Shown: in pieces, positions 19,914-29,999 of the stretch | Layout: every line of letters begins with the position of its first letter | How positions within the stretch are numbered: the first letter of the stretch is position 1 | Source of the DNA: Eledone cirrhosa | Lineage: Eukaryota > Mollusca > Cephalopoda > Octopoda > Eledonidae | Length of the DNA: 64,000 nucleotides | Direction of reading: 5' to 3' | Assembly (NCBI GenBank): GCA_964016885.1 | Contig: OZ024743.1 | Coordinates: 181,238,652-181,302,651, forward strand | Position numbers and translations under genes: made by a program | Notes under the pieces: model-generated | Told to the model about the DNA's origin: nothing | What the model saw: only the letters and a program-made list of their open reading frames with translations | The model's database searches: none

Positions 19914-22900
19914 CTACAGGCTGATATAGAGAGAAGGCCCATTCACTCGGGCCATTCTCGCTACTTTCACCAATCTTTCATAAAACTTGCTGGGGTAGAG
20001 CACCTCTCTCTCCATTCTGATCCTTCTTCTAAAGTGGTACTTGAAAAAAAAGACCAGTTGTTGGCCGGAGAGAAAGGTGTCTGACCTCAGCCCTTTCAAC
20101 CTTGTCCACCATACAACTTCTTTCGCCATAGCTATCACACAGAGGAAAACCGCCTCTCCTTCGTTTTTGAAAGGGGGAGGCGGTTTGATTGTGACAATGT
20201 TCTCGGTGGTCAACCGGATTGGTCCCACCCGCGACAGTAGTCGTTCTACATAGCCCCACAGGTCAGCAACGCCCAGGCAGTGTAAGAATGCGTGTGCGAC
20301 GGTTTCCTCGTCACGCACGCATCTTGGACAGATCTTCTTCGAGGGATCCCTACCCGGGCGCCCGTGTCTGTAGAGCTTGTCCCGAACGGGTAGAGCTCCT
20401 CGGTAACATTGCCAAGCCAGGGACTTTTGGAAGTTGTCCATCGGTCCCGGGCCAAACGTCCTACCGAACAGACTGGCCAGCTCGTCTTCCTCCATGCCCA
20501 GAGCCTCTCCGAGAGCGTCGTCGCACTTACTGCGCACCAACCCTCTATAGAATGTTGAGGTTGAGTCTCCACTGATTGCCGGATCCGCTTGCCAGAGGGC
20601 CATGAGCGCCTGGGCACATTCAATGTGCCAGTCGCCCACTTTTCTCGGTCTTTGCTTGACCCAGGATTGAAGCTCGGTGAGTGAGACGAGTCTCGGAAAG
20701 GCTCGCCTCACAAACAGGGCCCACACCGGCTGACCAGTGAGGAATACCTGGAGGTGCCGTAGCCTTAATGCGTGTCTACGCATCGTCAGCCACGCCATCC
20801 CCAGCCCTCCGTTCGAAGGGTGTTGACAGCAGATGGATCTTCTCACCAAAGGAGCCCGCTTCTTCCAAAGAAATCGGAAGAGCGCGCGCTCCATTTTGGC
20901 GAGTCTTTTCTCTGGGCAAGGCACGACGGTCAAGCGGTAGTAGATGACGGACGCTATATAAGCGTTCGCCATCTCCGCTCGACCTTTCAGGGATAGTTTG
21001 CACTCGGCCCACTTCTGGGCGAGTGCAAACACCTTGCCCGTTACCTCGTCCCAGTTTTTCTCCACCTGGAGGTCCGGTCCGAACCAGACCCAGAGCAGCT
21101 TCACCGGTCCCTCCGTCCAGCGTCCGACGATGCCGTCGGAGGGCATCGTTTTGCCCCTCCACGTCCCGAGTTGCAAACCGACGGACTTGTCCCGGTTCAG
21201 CTTGGCTCCTGTGAACCTTTCATATTCCTCCAGTAAGGTGCCGATCTGCCCGATTTCCGAGGCGCACAACACCATTACTGTCACGTCATCGGCGTAGGCC
21301 GACACCGCTTTCCGCAATCCCGGTTCCAAGGGGATACCCTGCAACAGCTCCAGCTTCCGCAGTAGTGGCTCGAAAGCCAGCACATACAGGAGGGAGGAGA
21401 GAGGGCATCCCTGTCGAATGGATCGCGTGATTTGGAACGGCTCCGAGAGGTAGCCGTTCACCTTGACCCTCGAGCAGGTGTTGCTGCTTTGCATTGCAAC
21501 AATCCAGCCCCTGAAAACGGGTCCGAAGCCTGCCGCCGCGAGCACCGCATCCAGGTACCGATGGTCAACCCTATCGAATGCTTTAGATTGATCCAAATTG
21601 ATCAGGGCCCCACCAAAGCCGGGTTCGTTCCCTACCCTCTCTACGATGTATCGCATGAGGTGGAGGTTGTCGTGTATGGACCTGGACGGGATTGCGCATG
21701 TCTGCGCTTCTCCCACCAGGTTCCCGACGACAAGCACCAACCTCTTCGCTAACACCTTGGCCAAAATCTTTAACTCTGTGTTTAGCAGAGTTATGGGCCT
21801 GAAGTTATCTATGTCATCCCCCTTGTTCTCGTCCTTCCTCACCAGCGTGACTACGCCCTTGGTCACAGAACTGGGAATTCTCCCGTTCTGTTGCCAGTTG
21901 CAGTAGACCGCTTCGAGGAGACCGGAGAACAAGCCGGCATCGCTACATAAAGTTCGTATTGTAGACCATCGAGACCCGGAGATTTGCGTTTGCCGCATTG
22001 GCTCAGCGCTTCCCCTATTTCAGCGGCTGAAATCGGCCTCTCGCAAGACTTCACTTCCCCGTCCGAGAGCCGCGCCAGACCGTCGAGGTATGGACCGAAA
22101 TCCATGGCCCCACCCGGCCCGCCGCCCCTCCCGAACAGTCGTGCAAAGCGCCGTTGAAAGGCTGCGATCATCCGCTCAGGTTCAAGGATCACGCGTCCAT
22201 CCTGGTCCTTCAAAGACCGAATCGTGGACTTGTTTCCACTTTTTGCCTCTGTCACTCGGGCCCAGCTAACAGCTTTGGCTCCCTCGTTACCCAGAGCACG
22301 TATTTTACTCCTGACAACGCAGCCCTCGTGCTTCGCATCAAAGAACTGGTCTAGGGCCGTTCTTGACGACAGCACGCCGGCCACGTTGCCACTCCTAATC
22401 GCCTCTTCTACTCTATTTGTTAATTCCCTTTCAGTTCTATTCCTATCTGATGCTAATTCCCGACTAAAACCTATCGATTCTATTCTAATTTCTCTCTTGA
22501 GAGAGCCCCACCACCTGTTGTTGACAATTGCCCCCGTCAAACGCTGCTTAACTAGTGTGCTAATCCGCTTACTGTAAGCTTTGTTTGTCGGTAAAGACAA
22601 GTTTAGCTTCCAGTAACCGGGTCCCTGTCTATGAGTTCTATCAAGGTTGACCACTCCGGTCACCAACTTGTGATCCGAATAGTCAACCATGAACATTCGT
22701 GGACAGCTTAATATGTCCCTATCCTTATTTCTAACTAGGAACCTATCTAGGTACGACCTAGATGTTCCGCTGCGATTACTCCACGTCCACCGTGGCACAG
22801 TCGGAAAATCTAGTCGATATCTATCGGGCAGATCAAATCGGCCGTTTAATCCTTTGAGGCTGTTACCCCCCCCCCCCCTCCTCTATCGGGACATGCCCCT

Positions 22901-23358
22901 ACATAGTCCCAACGTGCATCCAGGATACCATTCCAGTCCCCCACTAAAAGCAAGGAGCGAGACGTTCCCAGGAAATTCTCCAGGCGTCGGAAGAAGTCCG
23001 GTCGCGGTGTCCCAGATGGGGCATACGCTGCCACCAGCCTGAAAGTTCCACCTTCACCACTGCCGACGTCTAAAACCACCAGTCGACCCTCCGGGTCCAG
23101 ATGTACCTTCTGTGTGGCAAGACCCAGGTATTTTCGCAGCAGAACGACAACCCCACCACCACCCCTCGGCTGACAGAGAGATGCGTAGATCTCAAAGTCG
23201 TCGAAGATGGGGGCCAGTTGGCGCTCGCTGCTGATCCTGGACTCGCAAATAACCATTACATCCACTCTGTGCGACCTGAGGTCATTTAAGAGTTTGCCCT
23301 GTTTCCAGGACATCTCCAAGCCGCGTGCATTCACACATCCAACTCTTATTTTGGCCAT
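19914..23358 (-). pseudogene. LINE ORF2: endonuclease, reverse transcriptase, Cys/His motif; two frameshifts
   Basis: The Met codon at 23358 opens an APE-type endonuclease. It shows CVNARGLEMS, VICESRI and LVGDWNGILD in the first frame (23358-22846). After a G-run (C13 on the plus strand, 22866-22878), a second frame (down to 21863) carries GTSRSYLDRFLVRNK and DYSDHKLV, the endonuclease end, and then KSPGLDGLQYELY. A second one-base loss near 21935 moves to the third frame, 21998-19914. That frame has FRPITLLNTELKILAKVLA, SRSIHDNLHLM, LDQSKAFDRVDHRYL (catalytic Asp near residue 136), IRQGCPLSSLLYVLAFEPL and AYADDV (YADD near 235-238). Near residue 560 a C-P-R-C...H...C motif follows. All catalytic residues I can see are kept; only the frame is broken, so decay is recent or partly due to sequence errors in a homopolymer. 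Confidence 0.92.
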
Positions 23359-23378
23359 GTTGGTGCTGAAGAGGTAAA

Positions 23379-25204
23379 AGGGAAGAGGAAAGGAAATTAC
23401 TTACCTCTTCGTCTCCTGGGGACCAGGCTGCACAATTTCCATGGGGGTGTTGGAAGGGTTGTTTGGTGGGGTGGTAGTTTGTGGTGGTTTGTGGTGGGGT
23501 GAGGACATCAGTGTATGGTGGGATTAGGGTGTTTGGTGGGGTGTGGGTGTCTTGTGTTGGGGTGGGGAAACATCTCAATAGGACGCTGTTATGTGGTTTG
23601 GTGCAGTTGGTCCCCACATGCATTGGATGGTTCTTTTTCAAAGTTACATAGGTTTCCGTTGGGACCCTAATCATCATTAGGTGCGGTTTGTTCGCTGCGT
23701 AGGTGAAAGTGATCCCTTCGGTTTCCACCGAAGGGTTATTTTCTATCGCTTTCATCAACGTTTTATTGTTCTTGTTAATGTATGTATAGAGTTTTTGTTG
23801 TGTTGTGTTTGTTTTTGTTTGTTGTTCTTGTGCGTGTTTGCGTTTTGTAGTACGTGTTATGTTTTGGGGAGGGGTGGGTTTTTTTATTTGTGATGTTTGT
23901 TCTGTTTGTGCTGGTGGTTGTGTGTTTGTGGCATTTTTGTTAATGTGGTGCCTTTTTTTTCCTTTTCACCTGTTGAAAGGGTTCTCCCTCGTCGTCACTG
24001 GGTGACGTTGATACGGAGTCCTCTTCCGTGTTGTTGGGGAGGGGTATATTTTGGGGTTTTGTTGTGGTTGCTTTTGTATTTGTTTTAGGTGGCGAGGGGT
24101 TGGGTGGAACAGTGTTTTGTGTTGTTATTTTTCCGTGTTGTTGTGGTTGTTGTTGTTGTTGTTGTGGTGGTGGTGGTGGTGGTGGCGGTGGTGATGGTGG
24201 TGGTTGTGTTGTGTTCGGGGTTGGCAGAAGAGCCTTTTTTTTTACTCGTTAATTGAGGACAGGCAGCCCTCAGGTGACCCCTGCTTAAGCAGTGGTAACA
24301 TGACGGCCGCCTTCCCTCCACTGAAATGTTTATATAAGTTAGCCCGTCCAGAGGCACGCGTTGTGGGATATTCGCTATTCGTTCTGGGCTCATTTGCACC
24401 AGAACTTCTACGGTGGTCCCACAAAATACACCTCCGGGGGACTTTCCTATTGAAATTATCTTGTCTTCGTCAAAGTTAATTATTCCACATAGTATCCACC
24501 AAATATTTACATTTGGTGTGATACTCATTATTTTTATTCTTTGTGTCCTTTTTCCCCTGTATGTGGGGTAAAAGGTGAAGCGGGGGTGCTACCGAGTACT
24601 TTTGAGCTATTGACTGGTTGTTCATTAGCACCGAAATGCTACCAAACAGTTTAGCTTTTTGTATGAATGTTAAGTCCTTCATTGCATCTTTTAGAACCAG
24701 CTCCATCTCATTTTGTGATAATTGAGCTGGTTTTCTTGTTTCGTTCGATATTGTCCTGAAAACCACAGTTTTCAGGACAGCCTCTCTACGTAATTCCTGT
24801 GGAGAATTGATGCTAAAAGCACCGTTTTCGCCAAAAGTCACGAATTGTTTTGCGTCTTCTAATAGTTGTTTAGCATTTGTTATGTCTATTGGCGTGTATA
24901 GTTCGTTTTTTTTTACGGTCTGTGCGAATGTTGTTTTGGTGTTGTTGTCTTTTTTGTTACTGTCACTGTTGGTAATATTGGTGTTGCTATTGTTGCAGTT
25001 GTTAGTTATGGTGTTATTGTCATTGTTCTTGTTGTTGGTGCTGGTATTATTTACCGGGTTTGGTTTCGTGGTTTCGATATTTTTCACGTTTTTCGATGAT
25101 GCGAGGGGGGAAGGCTGCAAGCTTTCTACTCCTACCTTCCCTCCACCACTTTTCTTAGTGGGCGTGGCACTCACGACAGTGTGCGAGGTGGAAATGGCAT
25201 CCAT
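23379..25204 (-). pseudogene. LINE ORF1, nucleic-acid-binding protein, frames disrupted
   Basis: I prefer the start MDAISTSHTVV at 25204 over an upstream Met at 25342, because the earlier stretch looks like translated leader. The first part (to 24476) has a Ser/Asn-rich region and then a folded-looking part with TPIDITNAKQLLEDAKQFVT and NSPQELRREAVLKTVVFRT. The frame then shifts within 24476-24528. The second frame carries a CCHC zinc knuckle, C-Y-H-C-L-S-R-G-H-L-R-A-A-C, at about 24290. A long Thr tract from (ACC/ACA)n repeats follows. A third frame (23758-23379) reads FTYAANKPHLMMIRVPTETY and then a Pro/Thr-rich tail that overlaps the ORF2 start. A CCHC ORF1 next to an APE/RT ORF2 is usual for this LINE group. 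Confidence 0.8.
24130..24215. repeat. (GTT/GGT)n trinucleotide tract within LINE ORF1
   Basis: About 28 consecutive GTT/GGT-type units on the plus strand, coding a polythreonine run in the ORF1 direction. It may be an expansion specific to this copy. Confidence 0.9.
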
Positions 25205-25384
25205 TGCCACCAAGTCTACAGTTTTTAGATGAAAATTGAAAATTTCGCCCCAGAAAGGGGCGAAAATTAGTTGACTCAACGTCTGACGGCCCAGGCAAGG
25301 GGTTAAACTAAACAATGTTATTAAATTGAGCAATGAACTCACAGTTTTTTTGACAACAATCCGAAAAAATCTGGAGCAAAGTAA

Positions 25385-25790
25385 ATCACGTCTATATCAA
25401 GTGGTAATTGATATAGAGAGGGGAATTGGAAGAGAGTTAGGTGTAGCAGATATAGAGAGGGGGAGAGTTTGGTTTTAATTGATATAGAGAGGGGGATTGG
25501 AAGAGAGTTCCGTGTAGTGGATACAGAGAGGTAGTGGTTGTAGTTGTTCAGAGAAGGATAATGGGAGAGTGTCGTGTTGTAGATATAGAGAGGGTGAAAG
25601 TTTAGGGGTGATTGACATACAGAGGCGGATTGGGAGAGATAAGTGTAAATTTTTATAGAGAACTTCTATTGGTCTTAGATATAGAAAGTGGGATAAGAGA
25701 GGAGGTGTCGTGGTAGATAGAGAGAGAGAGTTAAAGTTTGGTTTTAATAGAAACAGAGAGGGGAATTAAAACATAGGAGAGGATGAGAAT
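25385..25790 (-). repeat. Degenerate repeats with GATATAGAGAGGGG, probable LINE 5' region
   Basis: The phrase TTGATATAGAGAGGGG or a variant recurs about 10 times with spacing of roughly 35-60 bp between 25409 and 25770. It often has GGAAGAGAGTT after it. It lies immediately upstream of ORF1 in the LINE direction. A promoter made of tandem monomers is known for some LINEs; that role is inference here. Confidence 0.6.
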
Positions 25791-25984
25791 TTGGTGGTAC
25801 TCTCGGGTCCCAAACAATAGGAAGGGTGGCAATAATGGAGGGTAGCTTGAGAAATCAGTAATTATATAGTGTACATTCGTAAATATGGGATTTCTTGTAA
25901 TGTTCTTCTTTTGTCATATATAATGTTTTTTTAATGTAAAATAAAATTATTAGATTCTCCAGCTGCTGTATCAATATGAATCAC

Positions 25985-26115
25985 TTACAATAAAATTTCG
26001 CCGGAGATAGATTACCTAAATCTAGTAAGCGGGTAGGGGTGGGGGTGAAATAAAAACTGGGTTGGGGGGAAATCTGACAAACTAATAAGCGGGGCCTGGG
26101 GACGATTATTCAAGA
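25985..26115 (+). repeat. Single arm of the fold-back family seen at 4155-4625
   Basis: AAAATTTCGCCGGAGATAGA, then a G-rich part with two GGGG tracts and TATTCAAGACCTGAGA. This is the same order as 4195-4290. Confidence 0.75.
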
Positions 26116-26180
26116 CCTGAGAATACGTGAATTATTGACGGACGTAAGAATGAAAATCCAATACCAAAGTAGAGTTTAAA

Positions 26181-26316
26181 TATTCATTTATTGTGGCTAA
26201 GCCTTGTTACTCTGGAGTCTCACCTGCGTACTCACTAGACAGGGCTGGTCATCCTGTGAGTGTGCAAGTGAAACTTTAGAGTAACAAAGCTTACCAATAG
26301 CCATAATAAATGAATG
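26181..26316. repeat. Imperfect hairpin, about 136 bp
   Basis: ATTCATTTATTGTGGCTAAG...GTTACTCTGGAGTCTCAC at the left is matched by the reverse complement at the right (GTGAAACTTTAGAGTAAC...AGCCATAATAAATGAAT). The loop is about 37 bp. It could be a small MITE-like element. Confidence 0.75.
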
Positions 26317-26379
26317 TATATATATGAATGTATATATATATAGTATCGCGATATGTTAACCCCTTATGAAAGGGTACAG

Positions 26380-26680
26380 AGCATTTTTTTGTTATTATAT
26401 ATATACAGAGGCAGTGGAACTTTGCGAGGAGGGGGGGGGGGGCAATGCTTCCCTCCAATAATTATATTTTCTCCCCAAACTACCAAAACACACATTACTT
26501 GGATATGCGCTACAATTTATGTACATGGTATGTTTATCGCATATGGAATTTGTTTTTACCACTTTAGAGTGCAAAGAGCTAAACTAATCACTACAACTAA
26601 ATTGTCCAAATCCCCCCCCCCCCCATTCAGAAATGCTTCCGCCGCCCCAGAAATATATATATATAATTACATTTAATTAA
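26380..26680. other. Region with G12 and C13 homopolymers, no gene
   Basis: A G-run at about 26429-26441 and a C-run at about 26612-26624 bracket A/T-rich DNA. Around them GAGGCAGTGGAAC and GCTTCCGCCGCC could form parts of a poor inverted repeat. Confidence 0.5.
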
Positions 26681-26934
26681 ATAGCTCTGTACAATACATA
26701 GAGCACTCTTCTTTCCTTTACCTTTTCTACCCAAATACTTAACACATAACATTTATAAATATATATATATTATTTTACTCTTTGACTAGTTTCTCTATTA
26801 CTTTGTATGTATGTATGGTTCCGTAACTTCTGGTGGAGTGTCGTATAAGCCCCGCAGTGACATGCGACATTTATAGGGTATTTTGTTTATACCTAGTAGA
26901 GCCTCTCTCCTCTCCAGGTCTGAATGCAGCAGAT

Positions 26935-27155
26935 TTCTTCAAGGGAAGGATAAAGTGTGAGAGAAAGAGGAAAGAAGAAAGAAATGTAGAGGATGAATTG
27001 ACCTCCAGCACTTGACTGTTACTTTTTTATCAGCATCGAAAGGATGAAAGGCAAAGTTGACCTGGACGGGGTTTGAACTCAGAGAATAGAGAACCGGAAC
27101 GAATAGCACAAAGCACTCTATTCGACGTTCTAACGACTCAGCCAGTTCGTTGCCT
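26935..27155 (-). mobile_element. Second-type SINE
   Basis: Plus-orientation text has GGATGAAAGGCAAAGTTGAC, GGGTTTGAACTCAGAGAATA and CGACGTTCTAACGACTCAGC. Its CT-rich tail is at the low-coordinate end (complement of GAGAGAAAGAGGAAAGAAG). It matches 12667-12850. Confidence 0.8.
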
Positions 27156-27780
27156 GTTATCACTAAATTACGACCATATGAATATAATCCCACACGCACA
27201 CATATATTATTTTCTTTTTATATAATAATATATATAATAGAGCACTTACGTAATCCTTGACTCCCCACTATTAAACACATATGTACACATAATTGGCCGT
27301 TATTATCATCCTACAGTGTATACTTAACCTAATGATGTAAGTTTGAATTTGACCTACTGCAGCAAAAATAGCAGCACAGCCTGTACTAGGCTGGGTTGTA
27401 ATTATATTATCTGCTGTATCTATATATAATATAACAGAGAGATGTTTGTTGGTTGCTGTCTTCGCGCATCACACAAAAACCAAAACAGATAGTCCAGATG
27501 TAAGTAATCCAATGGAATAAGAGTAATCATCTTATAACATCAAAGAAAACGAAAAGCATCCCGAGTATGCTAACCAATCCGACTGCTATTTCTAACAAGT
27601 TGGGAGAAAACCACAGGAGATTCTCTGTGCGTTGTCAGTGATTCTCATGTTTCGCAGCCAGTGTCTCCGTAGATTCGAACGCTGGTTTACACACAAACAC
27701 ACACACACACACACACACACACATCTATATATAATTATCCATGTCTATATTTGTATATAATATAAAAGATTGGAACTCCC
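27156..27780. other. No gene seen; (CA)n at 27693-27722
   Basis: A/T-rich spacer with a short TA-rich patch and a (CA)n tract. Nothing else recognised. Confidence 0.45.
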
Positions 27781-27799
27781 ATCATCCTTTTGAGAAACC

Positions 27800-28410
27800 T
27801 GCACCAGCCACGTCTATACTATGGCACACGCTTAACAGTCAGACGGATGATGAACCAATCTCTTAGCTGTCACTATTCTTGAAGGCCATTATCAAGTCAA
27901 TACAATCTAAATATAAGAAAACCGATCCCACCACAGATAACTCTATTAATGATGAGGCTAAATACATTGGCACTACCATGAGGAAAGAACATAGATTAGG
28001 ATGCTTAACGAAGAGGGGGGGGGCTTACGTAACACCTAAGGACCATAAGGATGACTTCATAACGTACCCAACACGTAGACACATTAACCCAGCCAAGACA
28101 GAATTATCCCTTGTCAGTAAGAACCTACTTAGAAACTTGAATAGAAATATTAATAAACAACGTAAACTTAACCAATGGGAAAATAGCCAAGCGATGTTAG
28201 ATTGGGTTAACTCCCTTAAGCATACGGATAGAGCCAGATTCCCCCAATTCGATATCGTTGATTTTTACCCGTCGATATCCATTGATTTACTCGATACGGC
28301 CCTGGACTTCATGGTAGATTTAGCGATATACATGACTTGCACCGACTAGTAATATCTCACTGCCATAAAACCCTCCTCTTCAACAAGGGGAGGGGTCCTG
28401 GATAAAGAAA
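27800..28410 (+). pseudogene. Penelope-like RT fragment, different lineage
   Basis: The open part 27879-28349 reads RGGAYVTPKDHKDDF, then RRHINPAKTELSLVSKN, then NQWENSQAMLDWVNSLK, then FPQFDIVDFYPSISIDLLD. These are the fingers region and RT motif A of Penelope-like elements, with the motif A aspartate present. After TALDFM the frame ends at 28347-28349, where similarity continues only weakly before the (CTA)n tract. The Y-R-D-D motif and endonuclease are missing. A G7 run at 28015-28021 is in frame. Lineage differs from the copy at 14870-17740. Confidence 0.85.
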
Positions 28411-28443
28411 TACTACTACTACTACTACGACTTCTACTACTGC

Positions 28444-28477
<34 letters not shown>

Positions 28478-28543
28478 GCTACTACTACCACTACTACTAC
28501 TACTACCACCACTACCACCGCTACTACCACTACTAAAACTACT

Positions 28544-28597
<54 letters not shown>

Positions 28598-28735
28598 TCA
28601 CTGGCTGCAACACCACCACCAACAACACCAACAACAACATCACCACCACTAACAACAACACCAGTAAGACCACCACTAAGACCACCACCACCACCACTAC
28701 TACCATCACTACCACCACCACTAACAACAACAACA
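28409..28735. repeat. (CTA)n/(CCA)n trinucleotide repeat
   Basis: About 330 bp of CTACTACTA grading into ACCACCACT and AACAACAAC. It truncates the Penelope-like fragment. Confidence 0.97.
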
Positions 28736-28783
28736 CAATCTCTCTTTTCCTGTTGCTCTACTTATTAGTTTACATAATTTACA

Positions 28784-28999
28784 CCACTTCCTCTCTCTCT
28801 CACTTCCTCTCTCTCTCTCACACACACTTCCTCTCTCTCTCACTTCCTCTTTCTCTCTCACACACACTTCCTCTCTCTCTCACTTCCTCTTTCTCTCTCA
28901 CACTTCGTCTCTCTCTCACTTCCTCTTTCTCTCTCACACTTCCTCTCTCTCTCTCACACACACTTCCTCTCTCTCTCACTTCCTGTTTCTCTCACACAC

Positions 29000-29038
<39 letters not shown>

Positions 29039-29090
29039 TCCTCTTTCTCTCTCTGTCTCACGCTTCCTCTCTCTCTCTCACACACACTTC

Positions 29091-29121
<31 letters not shown>

Positions 29122-29318
29122 TCTCACACACTTCCTATTTCTCTCTTTCACACTTCCTCTCTCTCTCTCACACTTCCTCTCTCTCACATACACACTTCCT
29201 CACTCTCTCTCTCTCGCTCTCTCTCTCACACACACACACTTGCTCTCTATCATACATACACACACACACACACTTCCTCTCTCTCTCATTACTCACACAC
29301 AAATACACCCACAATCCA
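28784..29318. repeat. CT-rich minisatellite with CACACACTTCCTCTCTCTCT units
   Basis: Some 25 imperfect repeats of a (CA)2-4 CTTCCTCTCTCTCT module, length 16-36 bp. The 262-residue open frame through it is an artefact of the period and of the adjoining satellite. Confidence 0.95.
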
Positions 29319-29999
29319 TAACTCTCACAGAGAGGCACTTTTTTTCGTAAGGTGGGTAAGGTGTAGTATTTTTCGTATGGTGCGTATGGGTAAAATTTTT
29401 CGTATGGTGAGTAAGGGTAGTATTTTTCGTATGGTGGGTAGGTGTAGTATTTTTCGTATGGTGGGTAGGTGTAGTATTTTTCGTATGGTGGGTAGGTGTA
29501 GTATTTTTCGTAAGGTGGGTAAGGTGCAGTATTTTTCGTAAGGTGGGTAAGGTGTAGTATTTTTTCGTATCGTGGGTAAGGTGTAGTATTTTTCGTATGG
29601 TGGGTAAGGGGTAGTATTTTTCGTAAGGTGGGTAAGGTGTAGTATTTTTCGTAATGTGTAGTATTTTTCGTATGGTGCGTATGGCTAAAATTTTTCGTAT
29701 GGTGAGTAAGGGTAGTATTTTTCGTATGGTGGGTAGGTGTAGTATTTTTCGTATGGTGGGTAACGTGTAGTATTTTTCGTAAAGTGGGTAAGGTGTAGTA
29801 TTTTTTCGTATCGTGGGTAAGGTGTAGTATTTTTCGTATGGTGCGTATGGGTAAAATTTTTCGTATGGTGAGTAAGGGTAGTATTTTTCGTATGGTGGGT
29901 AGGTGTAGTATTTTTCGTATGGTGGGTAAGGTGTAGTATTTTTCGTAAGGTGGGTAAGGGTAGTTTTTTCGAAAGGTGGGTAAGGGTAGTATTTTTCGT

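Larger units (their letters stand above)
19680..25400 (-). mobile_element. Near full-length Tx1-like LINE
   Basis: Read on the minus strand, the parts are in order: a repeat-rich 5' region (above 25380), ORF1 (25204 to about 23380), ORF2 (23358-19914), and a 3' UTR of about 230 bp. The 3' UTR ends near 19680 in ...CCCTGGTGGCAAATAAATAG. Two ORFs, an APE-type endonuclease, the RT and a C-terminal Cys/His motif give the classic layout of the L1/Tx1 group. Its C-terminus also matches the fragment at 1-180, so the family has at least two copies in 25 kb. Confidence 0.9.

Noticed and set aside
22860..22880. Programmed frameshift in LINE ORF2
   Set aside because: The break is in the middle of the endonuclease domain at a 13-base homopolymer. 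Slippage or sequence error is far more likely than regulated frameshifting.
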